Shown here piece after piece: positions 1-20,058 of a stretch of DNA of 64,000 nt. The stretch comes from Gordonia humi (GTDB lineage: Bacteria > Actinomycetota > Actinomycetes > Mycobacteriales > Mycobacteriaceae). The first letter of the stretch is position 1; each line of letters starts with the position of its first letter. Made by a program: the position numbers and the translations under genes. The DNA lies in the NCBI RefSeq assembly GCF_014197435.1, contig NZ_JACIFP010000001.1, positions 1,984,001 to 2,048,000 of the forward strand. The letters run 5' to 3'. Below the pieces are notes generated by a model, which did no database searches, was not told the DNA's origin, and saw only the letters and a program-made list of their open reading frames with translations.

Positions 1-699
1 GCGCGCGAACGCGGTGTCACGCCGTTCATGGTGGTGCACGCCGCGTTGGCGGCCCTGCTGTCTCGGCTGTCCGCATCCGACGACGTCACCGTGGCGACGC
101 CGATCGCCGGTCGCGGACAGGCCGCGATCGAACCGCTGGTCGGCATGTTCGTGAACACGCTGGTTCTACGGACACCGGTGTCGCCGCGGACGACGTTCGT
201 CGATCTCCTGGACGTCGTCCGGGACGCCGATCTGGAGGCGTTCGCGCACGCCGACGTGCCGTTCGAGGCGATCGTCGAACGTGTGCAACCCGTCCGCTCG
301 CAGGCGTTCTCGCCGCTCGCGCAGGTCATGGTGACCGTCGTCGACGCGGCCGCCGTCGGGGACGCGTCGGCCGACGCGGGCTCGTTGACCCTGACCTCGC
401 TGGAGCCGCTCGTCACCCCCGCCCAGTACGACCTGTCGATCACCGTCGTCCCGCACGCGAGCCAGATCCGCGCGATCTACGCCACCGACCTGTTCGACGA
501 GGCCACCGCGCAGCGGCTGGTGCAACGTCTGGCCGATGTCCTCGACCACGTGACGCGGGCGCCGGACGCACCGATCGCGCAGGCTCCGCTGCTCGACGCC
601 GTCGAACGCGCCGCCGTCCTGGCGTGGTCGCGCGGTGAGGACAGACCGCCGTCGTCGACCACCTTGGCGGCCCTGGCCGCGCGAGCACAGCGACGATGA
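1..699 (+). CDS. Non-ribosomal peptide synthetase, 3' end only (C-terminal half of a condensation domain)
   Basis: The reading frame is open from the first base, so the gene begins upstream; 232 codons are visible. They show the second half of an NRPS condensation domain: the segment leading to GRGQAAIEPLVGMFVNTLVLR, then HADVPFEAIVE, and a C-terminal lobe ending near residue 205. The HHxxxDG active site must lie upstream. After the C domain the protein ends with TLAALAARAQRR, which looks like the first few residues of an adenylation domain. The C domain is therefore separated from its A domain, which is on the next gene. It should condense the upstream peptide with the amino acid loaded by that A domain (serine by its code). 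Family call is firm; the total module number is unknown. Confidence 0.93.
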   Translation, partial: ARERGVTPFMVVHAALAALLSRLSASDDVTVATPIAGRGQAAIEPLVGMFVNTLVLRTPVSPRTTFVDLLDVVRDADLEAFAHADVPFEAIVERVQPVRSQAFSPLAQVMVTVVDAAAVGDASADAGSLTLTSLEPLVTPAQYDLSITVVPHASQIRAIYATDLFDEATAQRLVQRLADVLDHVTRAPDAPIAQAPLLDAVERAAVLAWSRGEDRPPSSTTLAALAARAQRR

Positions 700-731
700 C
701 CATCCCGACCCCCGAAGAGGAGAAGCTGAAC

Positions 732-12866
<12,135 letters not shown>

Positions 12867-12946
12867 AATTCGACGACGTCACACGTTCGAAGGACTGAAT
12901 CACTACAGCGGTGCGCAATTCGGTGCGCCGCCAGGAAGGACGCCAC

Positions 12947-13168
12947 ATGACGAACCCGTTCGACGACGAGGACGGCCGCTTCTACGTACTCGTGAACGAC
13001 GAGAACCAGCACTCCCTGTGGCCGACGTTCGCCGATGTCCCGGCGGGGTGGACCAAGGTGTTCGGCGAGGACTCGCGTGCGGCGTGCCTGGAGTACGTGG
13101 AGAAGAACTGGACCGATCTGCGTCCGCAGAGCCTCATCGACGCGATGGAAGCCGACAAGTCCGAGTAG
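12947..13168 (+). CDS. MbtH-like protein
   Basis: A 73-residue MbtH-family protein, a small partner that binds NRPS adenylation domains and is often needed for their folding and activity. It has the family signature with [10 protein letters not shown] followed by VPAGW and the usual N-terminal [10 protein letters not shown]. The start ATG 12947 is preceded by AGGAAGGA; an in-frame ATG at 12911 is less likely because the family begins at MTNPFDD. It lies 80 bp after the NRPS stop on the same strand, so it probably serves that enzyme. Confidence 0.95.
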   Translation: MTNPFDDEDGRFYVLVNDENQHSLWPTFADVPAGWTKVFGEDSRAACLEYVEKNWTDLRPQSLIDAMEADKSE

Positions 13169-13174
13169 ACGCGT

Positions 13175-13188
13175 CAAGCGCGCGCTTG
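13175..13188 (+). terminator. Possible weak terminator after the mbtH-like gene
   Basis: CAAGCGCGCGCTTG is a perfect 14-base palindrome just after the stop codon, followed by CCTTTC. It could fold into a 5-bp stem with a GCGC loop. There is no real T tract, so terminator function is only a suggestion. Confidence 0.3.
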
Positions 13189-13348
13189 CCTTTCGGGTAT
13201 CGATTGTGTAACGAAATTTTATCTTGCACCGATCACGTGTCAGATCGATGCAGGTCGGAGGCGTGCAGTCAAATCGACGTCATCTGATCGGATGATCAAC
13301 TTCGCGGCGCGGCACAGTTTTGATCTGGCAGGTCGCCTTCACGTTAAG

Positions 13349-13362
13349 TTACGCTGTCGTAA
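13349..13362. promoter_or_regulatory. TTACG-N4-CGTAA inverted repeat upstream of a hypothetical gene
   Basis: The sequence TTACGCTGTCGTAA is an inverted repeat with 5-bp arms, set in the 263-bp gap between the mbtH-like gene and the next CDS, about 70 bp before its start. The gap is poorer in GC than its surroundings and should hold the promoter. The site resembles operators of TetR-type regulators in mycolic-acid bacteria, but the binding protein is unknown. Confidence 0.35.
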
Positions 13363-13431
13363 GCGTAGACAAACATGGTCTACCAGCAGCAACAGTGAAT
13401 GGGGACACTGTGACGACGGGAGGATCGCGCG

Positions 13432-13782
13432 ATGAGCACGACCACACGCAGCGGCCGTGACGAATGGATCGAGCTGGTCTGCATGCACGTCGCCGACCGC
13501 GCCGAGTCGACCGGCTGGATGGTCGCCGTGCGGCACGGGGCAGACGCGGTCACCTTCGGCGACCTCGCCGCGGGGATCAACGACTACCGTCGCATCGTCG
13601 GGGCCCAGCAGCTCTCGCTCGAAAGCGCGCTGACCGGAGCACTGCTGCACGCCGCACCCGGGCTCATCGGGCTCGATCCCGCCGACTGCGCCCGCGCAGT
13701 CGATCAGATGATCTCCTGGCTGGGTCGTGACATCGCCCCGGTCGCGGTCTCGTCGGCGCCCGTGCTGCGCTCGGTCGGCTAG
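13432..13782 (+). CDS. Hypothetical protein, 116 residues
   Basis: I do not recognise this protein. It begins at ATG 13432 after a good GGGAGG at -9. It is soluble, with no signal peptide or membrane segment, and looks alpha-helical with a short acidic N-terminal part. A stretch with VTFGDLAAGINDYRRIV near residues 41-57 faintly recalls the start of adenylation domains, but the protein is far too short to be one. It stands alone between the NRPS unit and the kinase array, with 139 bp to the next start, and may belong to neither. Codon use is like its neighbours. Confidence 0.7.
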   Translation: MSTTTRSGRDEWIELVCMHVADRAESTGWMVAVRHGADAVTFGDLAAGINDYRRIVGAQQLSLESALTGALLHAAPGLIGLDPADCARAVDQMISWLGRDIAPVAVSSAPVLRSVG

Positions 13783-13921
13783 CACCCCTGAACCTCGATC
13801 GGCTCCTGCTCCGGACTTCCGTAGCGGGAGCCGATTCTCGTCGGCGGATCGGCCGACACGTCCGACAGCGCATGCGCGCATGAGACCATGGGGGCCTCAC
13901 AGCGAGAGGAGGCCGCGCGCG

Positions 13922-15175
13922 GTGTTGAACGACCCGGAACACTCCCCTTCGAGCCGGCTCGGCGACCGGATCATGGGCGACCTCCGCAACCGTTCCCGCG
14001 CGCACACGTCCACCCAGACGGTCCAGTCCGTCGGCGCGGGGATACTCGGCGGCGCGTACTTGGTTTACCTGGTCACGGCGACGGGCTCGTTCACCGACTT
14101 CGGTCGACTCGTCGATCCGTGGTGGCTGCCGATCAGCGCCGTCGTCGTGGTCCTGTCCGGATTCGCGCTGCTGGCGGTCGCGTTCACCGGGCGCATCGAC
14201 CGACTGTTCCCGGCCGGGGCGATGTGCGCCGTGGGATATCTGGCCATGATGGGCCTCTGGTTCCTCGCGTGGAACGGCGCCGCGACCGACGTCGACGGCC
14301 GGTCGCCGACCATCGTCGTCTGGTTCACCATGCTCCCGGAGCTGGCGTCGCTCGCGCTCGTCCTCGCCGAACGTCCCGTTCTCGCCGCCGGGAACTTCGT
14401 CGTCTCCGGAATTCTCGGCGAGGCGGTCGCATCCGTCGGTCGGACCGGTGCCTACGGCGATCTCGAGTCGGCGATGCGGACCCTGTGGTCGCTCTCCTGG
14501 GGCGGCATCTTCCTGGCGATGGGCGTCACCGCCGTAGCGTTCGCCCGCCGACTCGACGACACCCGGTCGACGACCGTCGAAACCGTTCGCGACCGTGCTC
14601 GCGAGGACACCCGCGGCATCGAACAGCGGCGCCTCGACTCCCTCGTGCACGACCGGATCATCGCGCTCCTGCTCGCTCTGCGCCCGGGATCACCGGAACC
14701 GGAGACCGTCGCATCGGCGGCGTCGGTCCTCGATGAGCTCGACCACTGGTGGGACCGCGCGACCGACGCCGACTCCGACGGTCGGGAGTTCGTCGAACGA
14801 CTCCGGGCGACGGTGGTCCTGCTCGGCGATCGGGTCGCCGTCCGGGCGGAACTGAGCGCCGCGCCTGCGACGCGATTCCCGTTCGAGGTCACCGAAGCGA
14901 TCCTGGACGCGGTCGCCGAGGCGGTCCGCAACTACCACCGCCATGCGGGTGAGGGGGCCGACTGCCTGGTGATCGCCGTGATCGACGACGATTCGATCGC
15001 CGTGACCGTCGTCGACGACGGTGTGGGTTTCGATCCGGACGCAATCCCTCTCGGTCGGCTCGGCCTGTCGTTCGGGATCACCGGTCGCCTCGATTCCGTG
15101 CCCGGCGGAACCAGCAGTGTGCTCAGTGCCATGGGACAAGGGGTCCGCGTGCACGTGGGATGGGAGCGACCGTGA
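13922..15175 (+). CDS. Membrane sensor histidine kinase K1 of the tandem array
   Basis: A 417-residue protein with about six hydrophobic segments between residues 40 and 215, a helical linker and a NarX/HisKA_3-like catalytic part. The helix with LVHDRII places a likely phospho-acceptor at His243 (nt 14648). The ATPase domain has an N box with Asn337 (EAVRNYHRHAGE), a G1 box DDGVGFDP and a G2-like GLSFGITGRL. GTG 13922 is chosen because GAGAGGAGG ends 9 nt upstream; ATG 13973 is possible. The stop overlaps the start of the partner gene in a GTGA. It is paralogous to the products at 16224 and 21233. The stimulus is unknown; the response regulator at 20059 is the nearest candidate target. Confidence 0.85.
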   Translation: MLNDPEHSPSSRLGDRIMGDLRNRSRAHTSTQTVQSVGAGILGGAYLVYLVTATGSFTDFGRLVDPWWLPISAVVVVLSGFALLAVAFTGRIDRLFPAGAMCAVGYLAMMGLWFLAWNGAATDVDGRSPTIVVWFTMLPELASLALVLAERPVLAAGNFVVSGILGEAVASVGRTGAYGDLESAMRTLWSLSWGGIFLAMGVTAVAFARRLDDTRSTTVETVRDRAREDTRGIEQRRLDSLVHDRIIALLLALRPGSPEPETVASAASVLDELDHWWDRATDADSDGREFVERLRATVVLLGDRVAVRAELSAAPATRFPFEVTEAILDAVAEAVRNYHRHAGEGADCLVIAVIDDDSIAVTVVDDGVGFDPDAIPLGRLGLSFGITGRLDSVPGGTSSVLSAMGQGVRVHVGWERP

Positions 15176-16227
15176 CCGTCGAGGACGAGTCGGCACGAAA
15201 CCCCGTCGCCCGCGGTCTGATCGCCGTCGTGCTGGGCGCGTATGTCTGCGTTCTCGGTGCATACACGCTGGTCTGCGGAATCCACGACTTCACCGCGGTC
15301 GGCTGGGTCGGGATGGGCATCGCCTTCACCTGCTACGTCGCGATCGCAGTCGTGCTGTGCGTGACCGTCGTCGACGACCTCACGGACGCTCAGGCGCGGA
15401 TCGTCGCAGGACTCACCGTGATCGCGGTGACTGCGACGTGGGCGTCCGCGGCACACGCGTACACCGGTGCTCTGGGCGCGTACCAGCCGATGCTGTCGAG
15501 TTCCACCGTCGTGGCGGTGATCCTGATGCTGCGCGGCCGGTCGGCCCTTGCGTGGACGACGATTCTTATCAGGGTCGTGATCGGTCTCGTCCTTGGCCCC
15601 TTGACCGGGTCCGGATTGTGGTTCAACGCAGTGCTTCCACGCGCGAGCTTGACCATCCTGTTCGTCGCCACCTGTGCGGCCGTCTTGTTGGCACCGCAGA
15701 TCGCCGAGATGCGTGCGCTCGGCATCCGCCGCCGAGACGCGAACTCCGGCACCGACCGCACCGCGGGCGTCGGACTCGCCGACCGCGGTGACCGGATCCG
15801 ACGCATCGACGCCAGGGTCCGGCCGCTCCTGACGAAAGTCGCCGAGGGAGGCGATCTGACTGTCGGCGACGTGGCGTACGCGAGATTGACGGAGGCGAGA
15901 CTGCGTGACGGAATCCGCGGACGAGGGCTCGACGTCCCGCGCATCCGCGACGCCGTGTGGGCCGCGCGTGCCCGGGGTGCCTCGGTGACGCTCCTCGACG
16001 ACGGCGGTCTGGTCGACCTGTCCGCCGAACGGTCGTCTGCAGTGATCGAGTCCGTCGCCGACGTGGTCGACGCGGAGCTGGCGGACCTGAGTCTGGGCGA
16101 CGTCGTCGTACGGATCGCTCCGGCCGGCCGTGATCCCGTCGCAACGGTGACGATCGTGTCGCAGACCTCGCGTCGGCGCGTCGAGTTCGGCGTCGACGGC
16201 TTCGTGCTGCGGACGGTGCGGACGTGA
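15172..16227 (+). CDS. Membrane kinase-like partner protein P1 (no ATP-binding motifs)
   Basis: A 351-residue protein with about six membrane segments (residues 12-175) and a conserved cytoplasmic region. It starts with RIDARVRPLL, followed by ARLTEARLRDGIRGRGLD, WAARARGASVTLLDDG and RIAPAGRDPVATVTIV. The order of helices and strands parallels a kinase dimerisation domain plus half of an ATPase domain. The histidine, the N-box asparagine and the glycine-rich boxes are all absent, so it is probably a pseudokinase (inference). GTG 15172 makes a GTGA overlap with the upstream stop; ATG 15160 is an alternative. P2 (17390) and P3 (22465) share the domain. I know no characterised family for it. Confidence 0.85.
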   Translation: MTVEDESARNPVARGLIAVVLGAYVCVLGAYTLVCGIHDFTAVGWVGMGIAFTCYVAIAVVLCVTVVDDLTDAQARIVAGLTVIAVTATWASAAHAYTGALGAYQPMLSSSTVVAVILMLRGRSALAWTTILIRVVIGLVLGPLTGSGLWFNAVLPRASLTILFVATCAAVLLAPQIAEMRALGIRRRDANSGTDRTAGVGLADRGDRIRRIDARVRPLLTKVAEGGDLTVGDVAYARLTEARLRDGIRGRGLDVPRIRDAVWAARARGASVTLLDDGGLVDLSAERSSAVIESVADVVDAELADLSLGDVVVRIAPAGRDPVATVTIVSQTSRRRVEFGVDGFVLRTVRT

Positions 16228-17393
16228 ACGAGTATCGGCTGCGACGTGCGGCCGCCCTCACCGTCGCGGTGTGCACCGTCGTCGTCGCGTGCATCTCCGT
16301 CCTCGCCCTGGTGCGCGGCGCTCAGATCACTCGGTTCTGGTGGACGCCAGTGTCTCTCACGATGATCGTCGGTTCGGCGCTCGTCCTGTTCGTCGTGGCC
16401 CGCCCGGTCGCGGGTCGCGGCCTGGACGCGCTCGTCTACGCGATCCTGACCATCGGCGCAGCCAACCTGCTCGCCCTGGCCCTGTGGTTCGTGGCCTGGA
16501 CGGGTCGGACCTCGGCGGTGGTCGGTTCGCCGCCGGTGTGGGTCGCCAACACGGTCGCGCTCCCCGCAGTCGCGCTCGCGACCGTCGCACGTCTGCGCTG
16601 GGCCATGACGTACGCCGTCGTCGCCCTCGGCACCCTGGCACTGGTGCAGCAACAGGCCGGATTCGGCGGCGTCGGCGCCGACGCGTTCGCCAACCAGGTC
16701 ATGACACTCGCCCTTCTGGGGGTCTTCCTCACCATGCTCGCGGGCGCACTGCGGATCGCGCGCGACGTCGACGCGCGCCGCGCGGCCGTGCTCGTCGAGG
16801 CCGTCGAGTCGGCGACCGCTGCGGCGCGCACGGCCGAGGACCGCAGGCTCGACGTGGTGGTCCGCGACCGGATCATCGCGGTGCTGCGCGACATCGGCGT
16901 CGGCAGGCCCGACGAACGACACCGCGCCGACGCCGCCGTCGCGCTCGCCGACCTCGACGGCAGCCTCGCCGGCACGCATCGGCCGACCGAGACAGCCGCC
17001 GCCTCCGTCGCGATCCGTTTCCGCGAGACCGTCACCGCGTTCGGCGACGACGACGTGCTCGTGTCCATGGAGGCGGCCGTCGACGCGGCGGATCTGCCCG
17101 ACGACGTGGTCGACGTCCTCGGCGACGCCCTCTCCGAGGCCGTCGGCAACGCCCTGACCCACGCCGGGCCCGACGCGTCGACCGTCGTCGTCGGGCGTAT
17201 AGCGGACGCGGGAGTCCGGATCCGCGTGTTCGACGACGGCCTCGGCTTCGACCTCGATCGTGTCGCCGCCGACCGATCCGGAATCGCCCTCGGCATCGTG
17301 GGCCGCCTGGCCTCGTTGCCCGGCGGCAGCGCGGACATCCGCACCTCGCCGGACGAGGGCACCATGGTGTCGCTGGAATGGTCGCGCGCATGA
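16224..17393 (+). CDS. Membrane sensor kinase K2; phospho-acceptor His replaced by Arg
   Basis: A 389-residue paralogue of K1 with about six membrane segments in residues 8-180. The ATPase domain is intact, with Asn309 in SEAVGNALTHAGP, the G1 box DDGLGFDLD and GIALGIVGRLASLPGG. The helix that carries VHDRII in K1 reads VVRDRII here, with Arg214 (nt 16863) in place of the histidine. K2 can probably bind ATP but may not autophosphorylate at the usual place; it could act in a heterodimer with K1 or P2. The start GTG 16224 overlaps the stop of P1 by four bases, and its own stop overlaps the start of P2. All four genes from 13922 to 18433 thus form one coupled operon. Confidence 0.85.
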   Translation: MNEYRLRRAAALTVAVCTVVVACISVLALVRGAQITRFWWTPVSLTMIVGSALVLFVVARPVAGRGLDALVYAILTIGAANLLALALWFVAWTGRTSAVVGSPPVWVANTVALPAVALATVARLRWAMTYAVVALGTLALVQQQAGFGGVGADAFANQVMTLALLGVFLTMLAGALRIARDVDARRAAVLVEAVESATAAARTAEDRRLDVVVRDRIIAVLRDIGVGRPDERHRADAAVALADLDGSLAGTHRPTETAAASVAIRFRETVTAFGDDDVLVSMEAAVDAADLPDDVVDVLGDALSEAVGNALTHAGPDASTVVVGRIADAGVRIRVFDDGLGFDLDRVAADRSGIALGIVGRLASLPGGSADIRTSPDEGTMVSLEWSRA

Positions 17394-18433
17394 GCGCCGA
17401 CGTCGAGATGCCGGTGATGCTCGGCCTGCGCACCCGCAGTCTGCACGCGGCGCTCGCGGTGCTGCTGGTCGCCTACGTCGTGATCCGGGCGACCGCGTTC
17501 GGCGAACCGCGCGGACTCGATCGCTGGGTGCTGGAGGCGGTCGCCGTGATCGGCTTCGCGGCGGCGCTGCGCCTGGTGGTCGCCGGGAACGAGGACCCGA
17601 TGCCGCCGCGGGACGCGTGGGCGGTCGCGGCGACGGCGGCCGGAGCAGTGACCGCCGCGTGGTGGGCGATTCCCGACTCAGCGGGGATCTGGGTGCAGCC
17701 CGGGACGGCGGTCGTCGTGTTCTCGGTGATCGCGGGCCTGCTCGCCCTGCGCGGTCGGGCGGTGTTCGCGTGGCTCACGTGCACGGGCGTTCTCGTCATC
17801 GCCGTGTTGTGGGCGCTCCAACGTGGCGGCACGGTGACCGCGGGTGGACAGATCACGCTGCGCATGGTGATGGCGCTCCTTCCGGCCACTCTGATGGCCG
17901 TGCTGGTCCGCCCGATGATTGCCTTGACCGGTGCGCTCGAGGCGCGGCGAGCGGCGACGGTCCGCACGGCCGCGGTCACCGCGGCGACCGCAGCCGAACG
18001 AGCCGAGCGACTGCACACTTTCGGCGCCGAGGTGCGCCCCTATCTGATGCGGGTCGTCGACGGTGACGAGTTCGACGCCGTCGCCGTCGAACAGGCCAGA
18101 CTGCTCGAGAACGATCTACGCGACGCTGTTCGCGGCGGCGTATGGCGGACGCCGCAGACGCGTGCGACGGTGGCGTCCGCTCGCCGTCGCGGGATCGTGG
18201 TTCGACTTCTCGACGACAGTCCCGAACCGGTGTCGGTCGACGATGCCCGCGTACTCCAAGACGGACTCCGCAGCGTCCTCGACGCCGTGACATGCGGTGT
18301 GGTGACCGCGCGGATCCTTCCCCCGGGCCGGGACTCGTTCGCCGTGCTCACCGTCGTGACCGCCGACGGCACCGACCGTGCGGTCTGTGAACGGGGCCGA
18401 GGCGTCCTGCGCTGGTCCGGAATCGACTGCTGA
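17390..18433 (+). CDS. Membrane kinase-like partner protein P2
   Basis: A 347-residue paralogue of P1 with about six membrane segments up to residue 180. Its cytoplasmic part has the same order of motifs: AEVRPYLMRVVDG, ARLLENDLRDAVRGG, ASARRRGIVVRLLDD and ARILPPGRDSFAVLTVV. As in P1 there is no histidine acceptor, N box or G box. ATG 17390 overlaps the stop of K2 as ATGA. It is the last gene of the first coupled operon; a strong hairpin follows 8 bp after the stop. The role is inferred only from context: a stable partner or negative regulator of the kinases. Confidence 0.85.
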   Translation: MSADVEMPVMLGLRTRSLHAALAVLLVAYVVIRATAFGEPRGLDRWVLEAVAVIGFAAALRLVVAGNEDPMPPRDAWAVAATAAGAVTAAWWAIPDSAGIWVQPGTAVVVFSVIAGLLALRGRAVFAWLTCTGVLVIAVLWALQRGGTVTAGGQITLRMVMALLPATLMAVLVRPMIALTGALEARRAATVRTAAVTAATAAERAERLHTFGAEVRPYLMRVVDGDEFDAVAVEQARLLENDLRDAVRGGVWRTPQTRATVASARRRGIVVRLLDDSPEPVSVDDARVLQDGLRSVLDAVTCGVVTARILPPGRDSFAVLTVVTADGTDRAVCERGRGVLRWSGIDC

Positions 18434-18441
18434 GAACAGAG

Positions 18442-18478
18442 TGCGCACGAACGGTCAGGTGATCACCGTTCGTGCGCA
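18442..18478. terminator. Bidirectional terminator between the kinase operon and the lipoprotein gene
   Basis: TGCGCACGAACGGT at 18442-18455 is exactly complementary to 18465-18478, giving a 14-bp stem with a 9-nt loop. It sits between two convergent genes and could end transcription from both sides. The tail on the plus strand is TTCTCTAC, only weakly T-rich. Confidence 0.8.
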
Positions 18479-18510
18479 TTCTCTACTGCCGGGTCGCCGA
18501 CCGTGCCGGG

Positions 18511-19038
18511 TTACCGGCCGTGGCTGGTCATCTGCGAGGCGAGTGCCTCGACGGCCGCGGCGGACAGCTTCCACGTGCCGTCCACCTGGACGTACTCGAA
18601 GTCCATGTCGACCGGTGCCGGGGCGTGCGGCGACGCGACCGCGACCGTCGCGGTGGCCTTCTCGCCGTCTGCCTTCACCGACTTCACCGTGTAGATGTCG
18701 GGGGTGTAGCCCGCCTTCGACGATCCCTGCGCGTATCCGATCAGGGCCGCCTTGACGCCCGGGTTCGTGATCTCGACGATGCCGTCCAGATCGGCTTCCG
18801 GGGTCGCCGGGTCGACGGCCTTGCGGAGGATGTCCTGTGCCTGGGCGTTGCTCAGTTCGGCGGACTGGTCGGCACCGGACTGGTCGGCACCGGTGGAGGC
18901 GGACGTCGTCGTCGACGTCGAGGCGTCGGCGCTCGAGTCGTTGTCGTCCGACGAGCAGCCGGTCAGCGCGATGGTCGCGCCCGCGGCGAGTGCGACGACG
19001 CCGACGAGTGGTCGACGCCAGGCGGGAGAGATGGTCAT
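18511..19038 (-). CDS. MTB12-like (low molecular weight antigen family) lipoprotein
   Basis: A 175-residue exported lipoprotein. The signal peptide ends in a lipobox LTGC with the lipidated Cys at residue 28, followed by a Ser/Thr/Asp-rich linker to about residue 60. The C-terminal domain (DILRKAVDPATPEADLDGIV ... FEYVQVDGTWKLSAAAVEAL) matches the pattern of the mycobacterial MTB12/CFP-2 family as I know it; the function of that family is not established. The start has a good AGGAAAGGA Shine-Dalgarno. A possible iron box lies 16 bp upstream. The gene faces the kinase operon and shares its terminator. Confidence 0.85.
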   Translation of the reverse strand: MTISPAWRRPLVGVVALAAGATIALTGCSSDDNDSSADASTSTTTSASTGADQSGADQSAELSNAQAQDILRKAVDPATPEADLDGIVEITNPGVKAALIGYAQGSSKAGYTPDIYTVKSVKADGEKATATVAVASPHAPAPVDMDFEYVQVDGTWKLSAAAVEALASQMTSHGR

Positions 19039-19053
19039 GTAAGGTCCTTTCCT

Positions 19054-19072
19054 CGTAATAAGGTGAACCTAA
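19054..19072 (-). promoter_or_regulatory. Possible IdeR/DtxR-like half box before the MTB12-like gene
   Basis: On the minus strand the sequence starts TTAGGTTCACCTTATTA. The left half fits the iron-box consensus TWAGGTWAGSCTWACCTWA well (7 of 7), the right half poorly; 12 of 19 positions agree. It could equally be chance or part of the core promoter. Confidence 0.25.
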
Positions 19073-19091
19073 CACAGCCCGCCGTGGCGGG

Positions 19092-19841
19092 TCAGCCGAG
19101 GACGGTCGCGTCGTCGAAGATCATCGACAGAGAAGACACCGAACTGGACATCAGGGCGCGCCGGGACAATCGCAGTCGCCGGAGGTCGCCGGCCATCGGG
19201 TCATCGCCCAGACGGAGCGTCGCGCCGCCGATCCGGGTCCGGGTGCCGCTGGTCGACGAGAGCCGCCACGGTGTGCGGCGAGTGACGCCGTCGAGCTGCG
19301 AGTACGACTGCAGGACGGCTTCGGATCCACTGTCGGGCACGCCGATTCCGCGTCGCACCGTCAGTTCGGCGATCATGCGACCGCAACGGCTGACCCGTCC
19401 GGTCTTGGTGGACGCGTCGTGATCGACGTCGAAGTCGGCGAGCACCTTGGGGAAGCCCCAGATTCCGCGTCCGGCAGCGAGGGTGAAGTCGCCGTCCACC
19501 GGGAGTTCGTGAATGAGAGCGTGGGCGTCGCCGGCCGCGAGCGAGCGCAGCGCGCCCAGCGGGGAGGTCCGCGGTCCGGCCGGATCCTGGAGGAGGAAGC
19601 ACACGCCGAACTCGTTGTACGGTCCGAGATCGCCGTCGACGTAGTCGACGAAGACGATCATGCACATCGCGCGTCCCGGGCGGATCACGAGCGGCTGCAG
19701 ATCGACGTCGCCGCGCGCCGCGATCGCCGACCGCACGGCACTCGCAGAGGCGGAGAAGCCCGCGACGAAGCATCGTGCGGTGCGGATGCGGACCGGCATG
19801 GACACGGTGGTGCCGAGGATCTGATGGGTCGAGTCGGACAT
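19092..19841 (-). CDS. Acetoacetate decarboxylase-like protein
   Basis: A 249-residue protein of the acetoacetate decarboxylase-like fold. The key stretch GRGIWGFPKVLADFDVD carries Lys132 in the FPK position where the Schiff-base lysine of the family lies. Upstream, the segment MCMIVFVDYVDGDLGPYNEFGVCFLL also fits the family. Many actinobacterial members are not true decarboxylases, so the reaction is unknown. ATG 19841 is chosen because the family homology begins soon after; the frame stays open far upstream with no further conserved sequence. The gene runs opposite to the regulator gene at 20059, and they share a 217-bp intergenic region. Confidence 0.82.
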   Translation of the reverse strand: MSDSTHQILGTTVSMPVRIRTARCFVAGFSASASAVRSAIAARGDVDLQPLVIRPGRAMCMIVFVDYVDGDLGPYNEFGVCFLLQDPAGPRTSPLGALRSLAAGDAHALIHELPVDGDFTLAAGRGIWGFPKVLADFDVDHDASTKTGRVSRCGRMIAELTVRRGIGVPDSGSEAVLQSYSQLDGVTRRTPWRLSSTSGTRTRIGGATLRLGDDPMAGDLRRLRLSRRALMSSSVSSLSMIFDDATVLG

Positions 19842-20058
19842 GTGTCGACGGTAGGGCACCCGGCGCGGTCGTGGACCGCTTTCCCCGTGCCGGACACGAC
19901 GCATCGTGTCATCACGGAGGGCAAGGCGTGCCACGTGAAGGGCAGAAGGTCCTGCGAAAATTTGCTGAGTCGGGATTTGTCGTCTGAATCCACTACCGTG
20001 AAGAAAGGAGGCCGGTATCGAGTGGGCCCGCGAGAAGAGAAGACGAGGACCTCGAAAG

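Noticed and set aside
15390..17162. A 590-codon open frame on the minus strand opposite P1 and K2
   Set aside because: No domain, low-complexity composition, and both plus-strand genes show clear homologous motifs.
16271..17389. Upstream extension of the P2 frame over K2
   Set aside because: The extension is Arg-rich shadow of K2; P2 is set by the ATGA junction and its first membrane segment.
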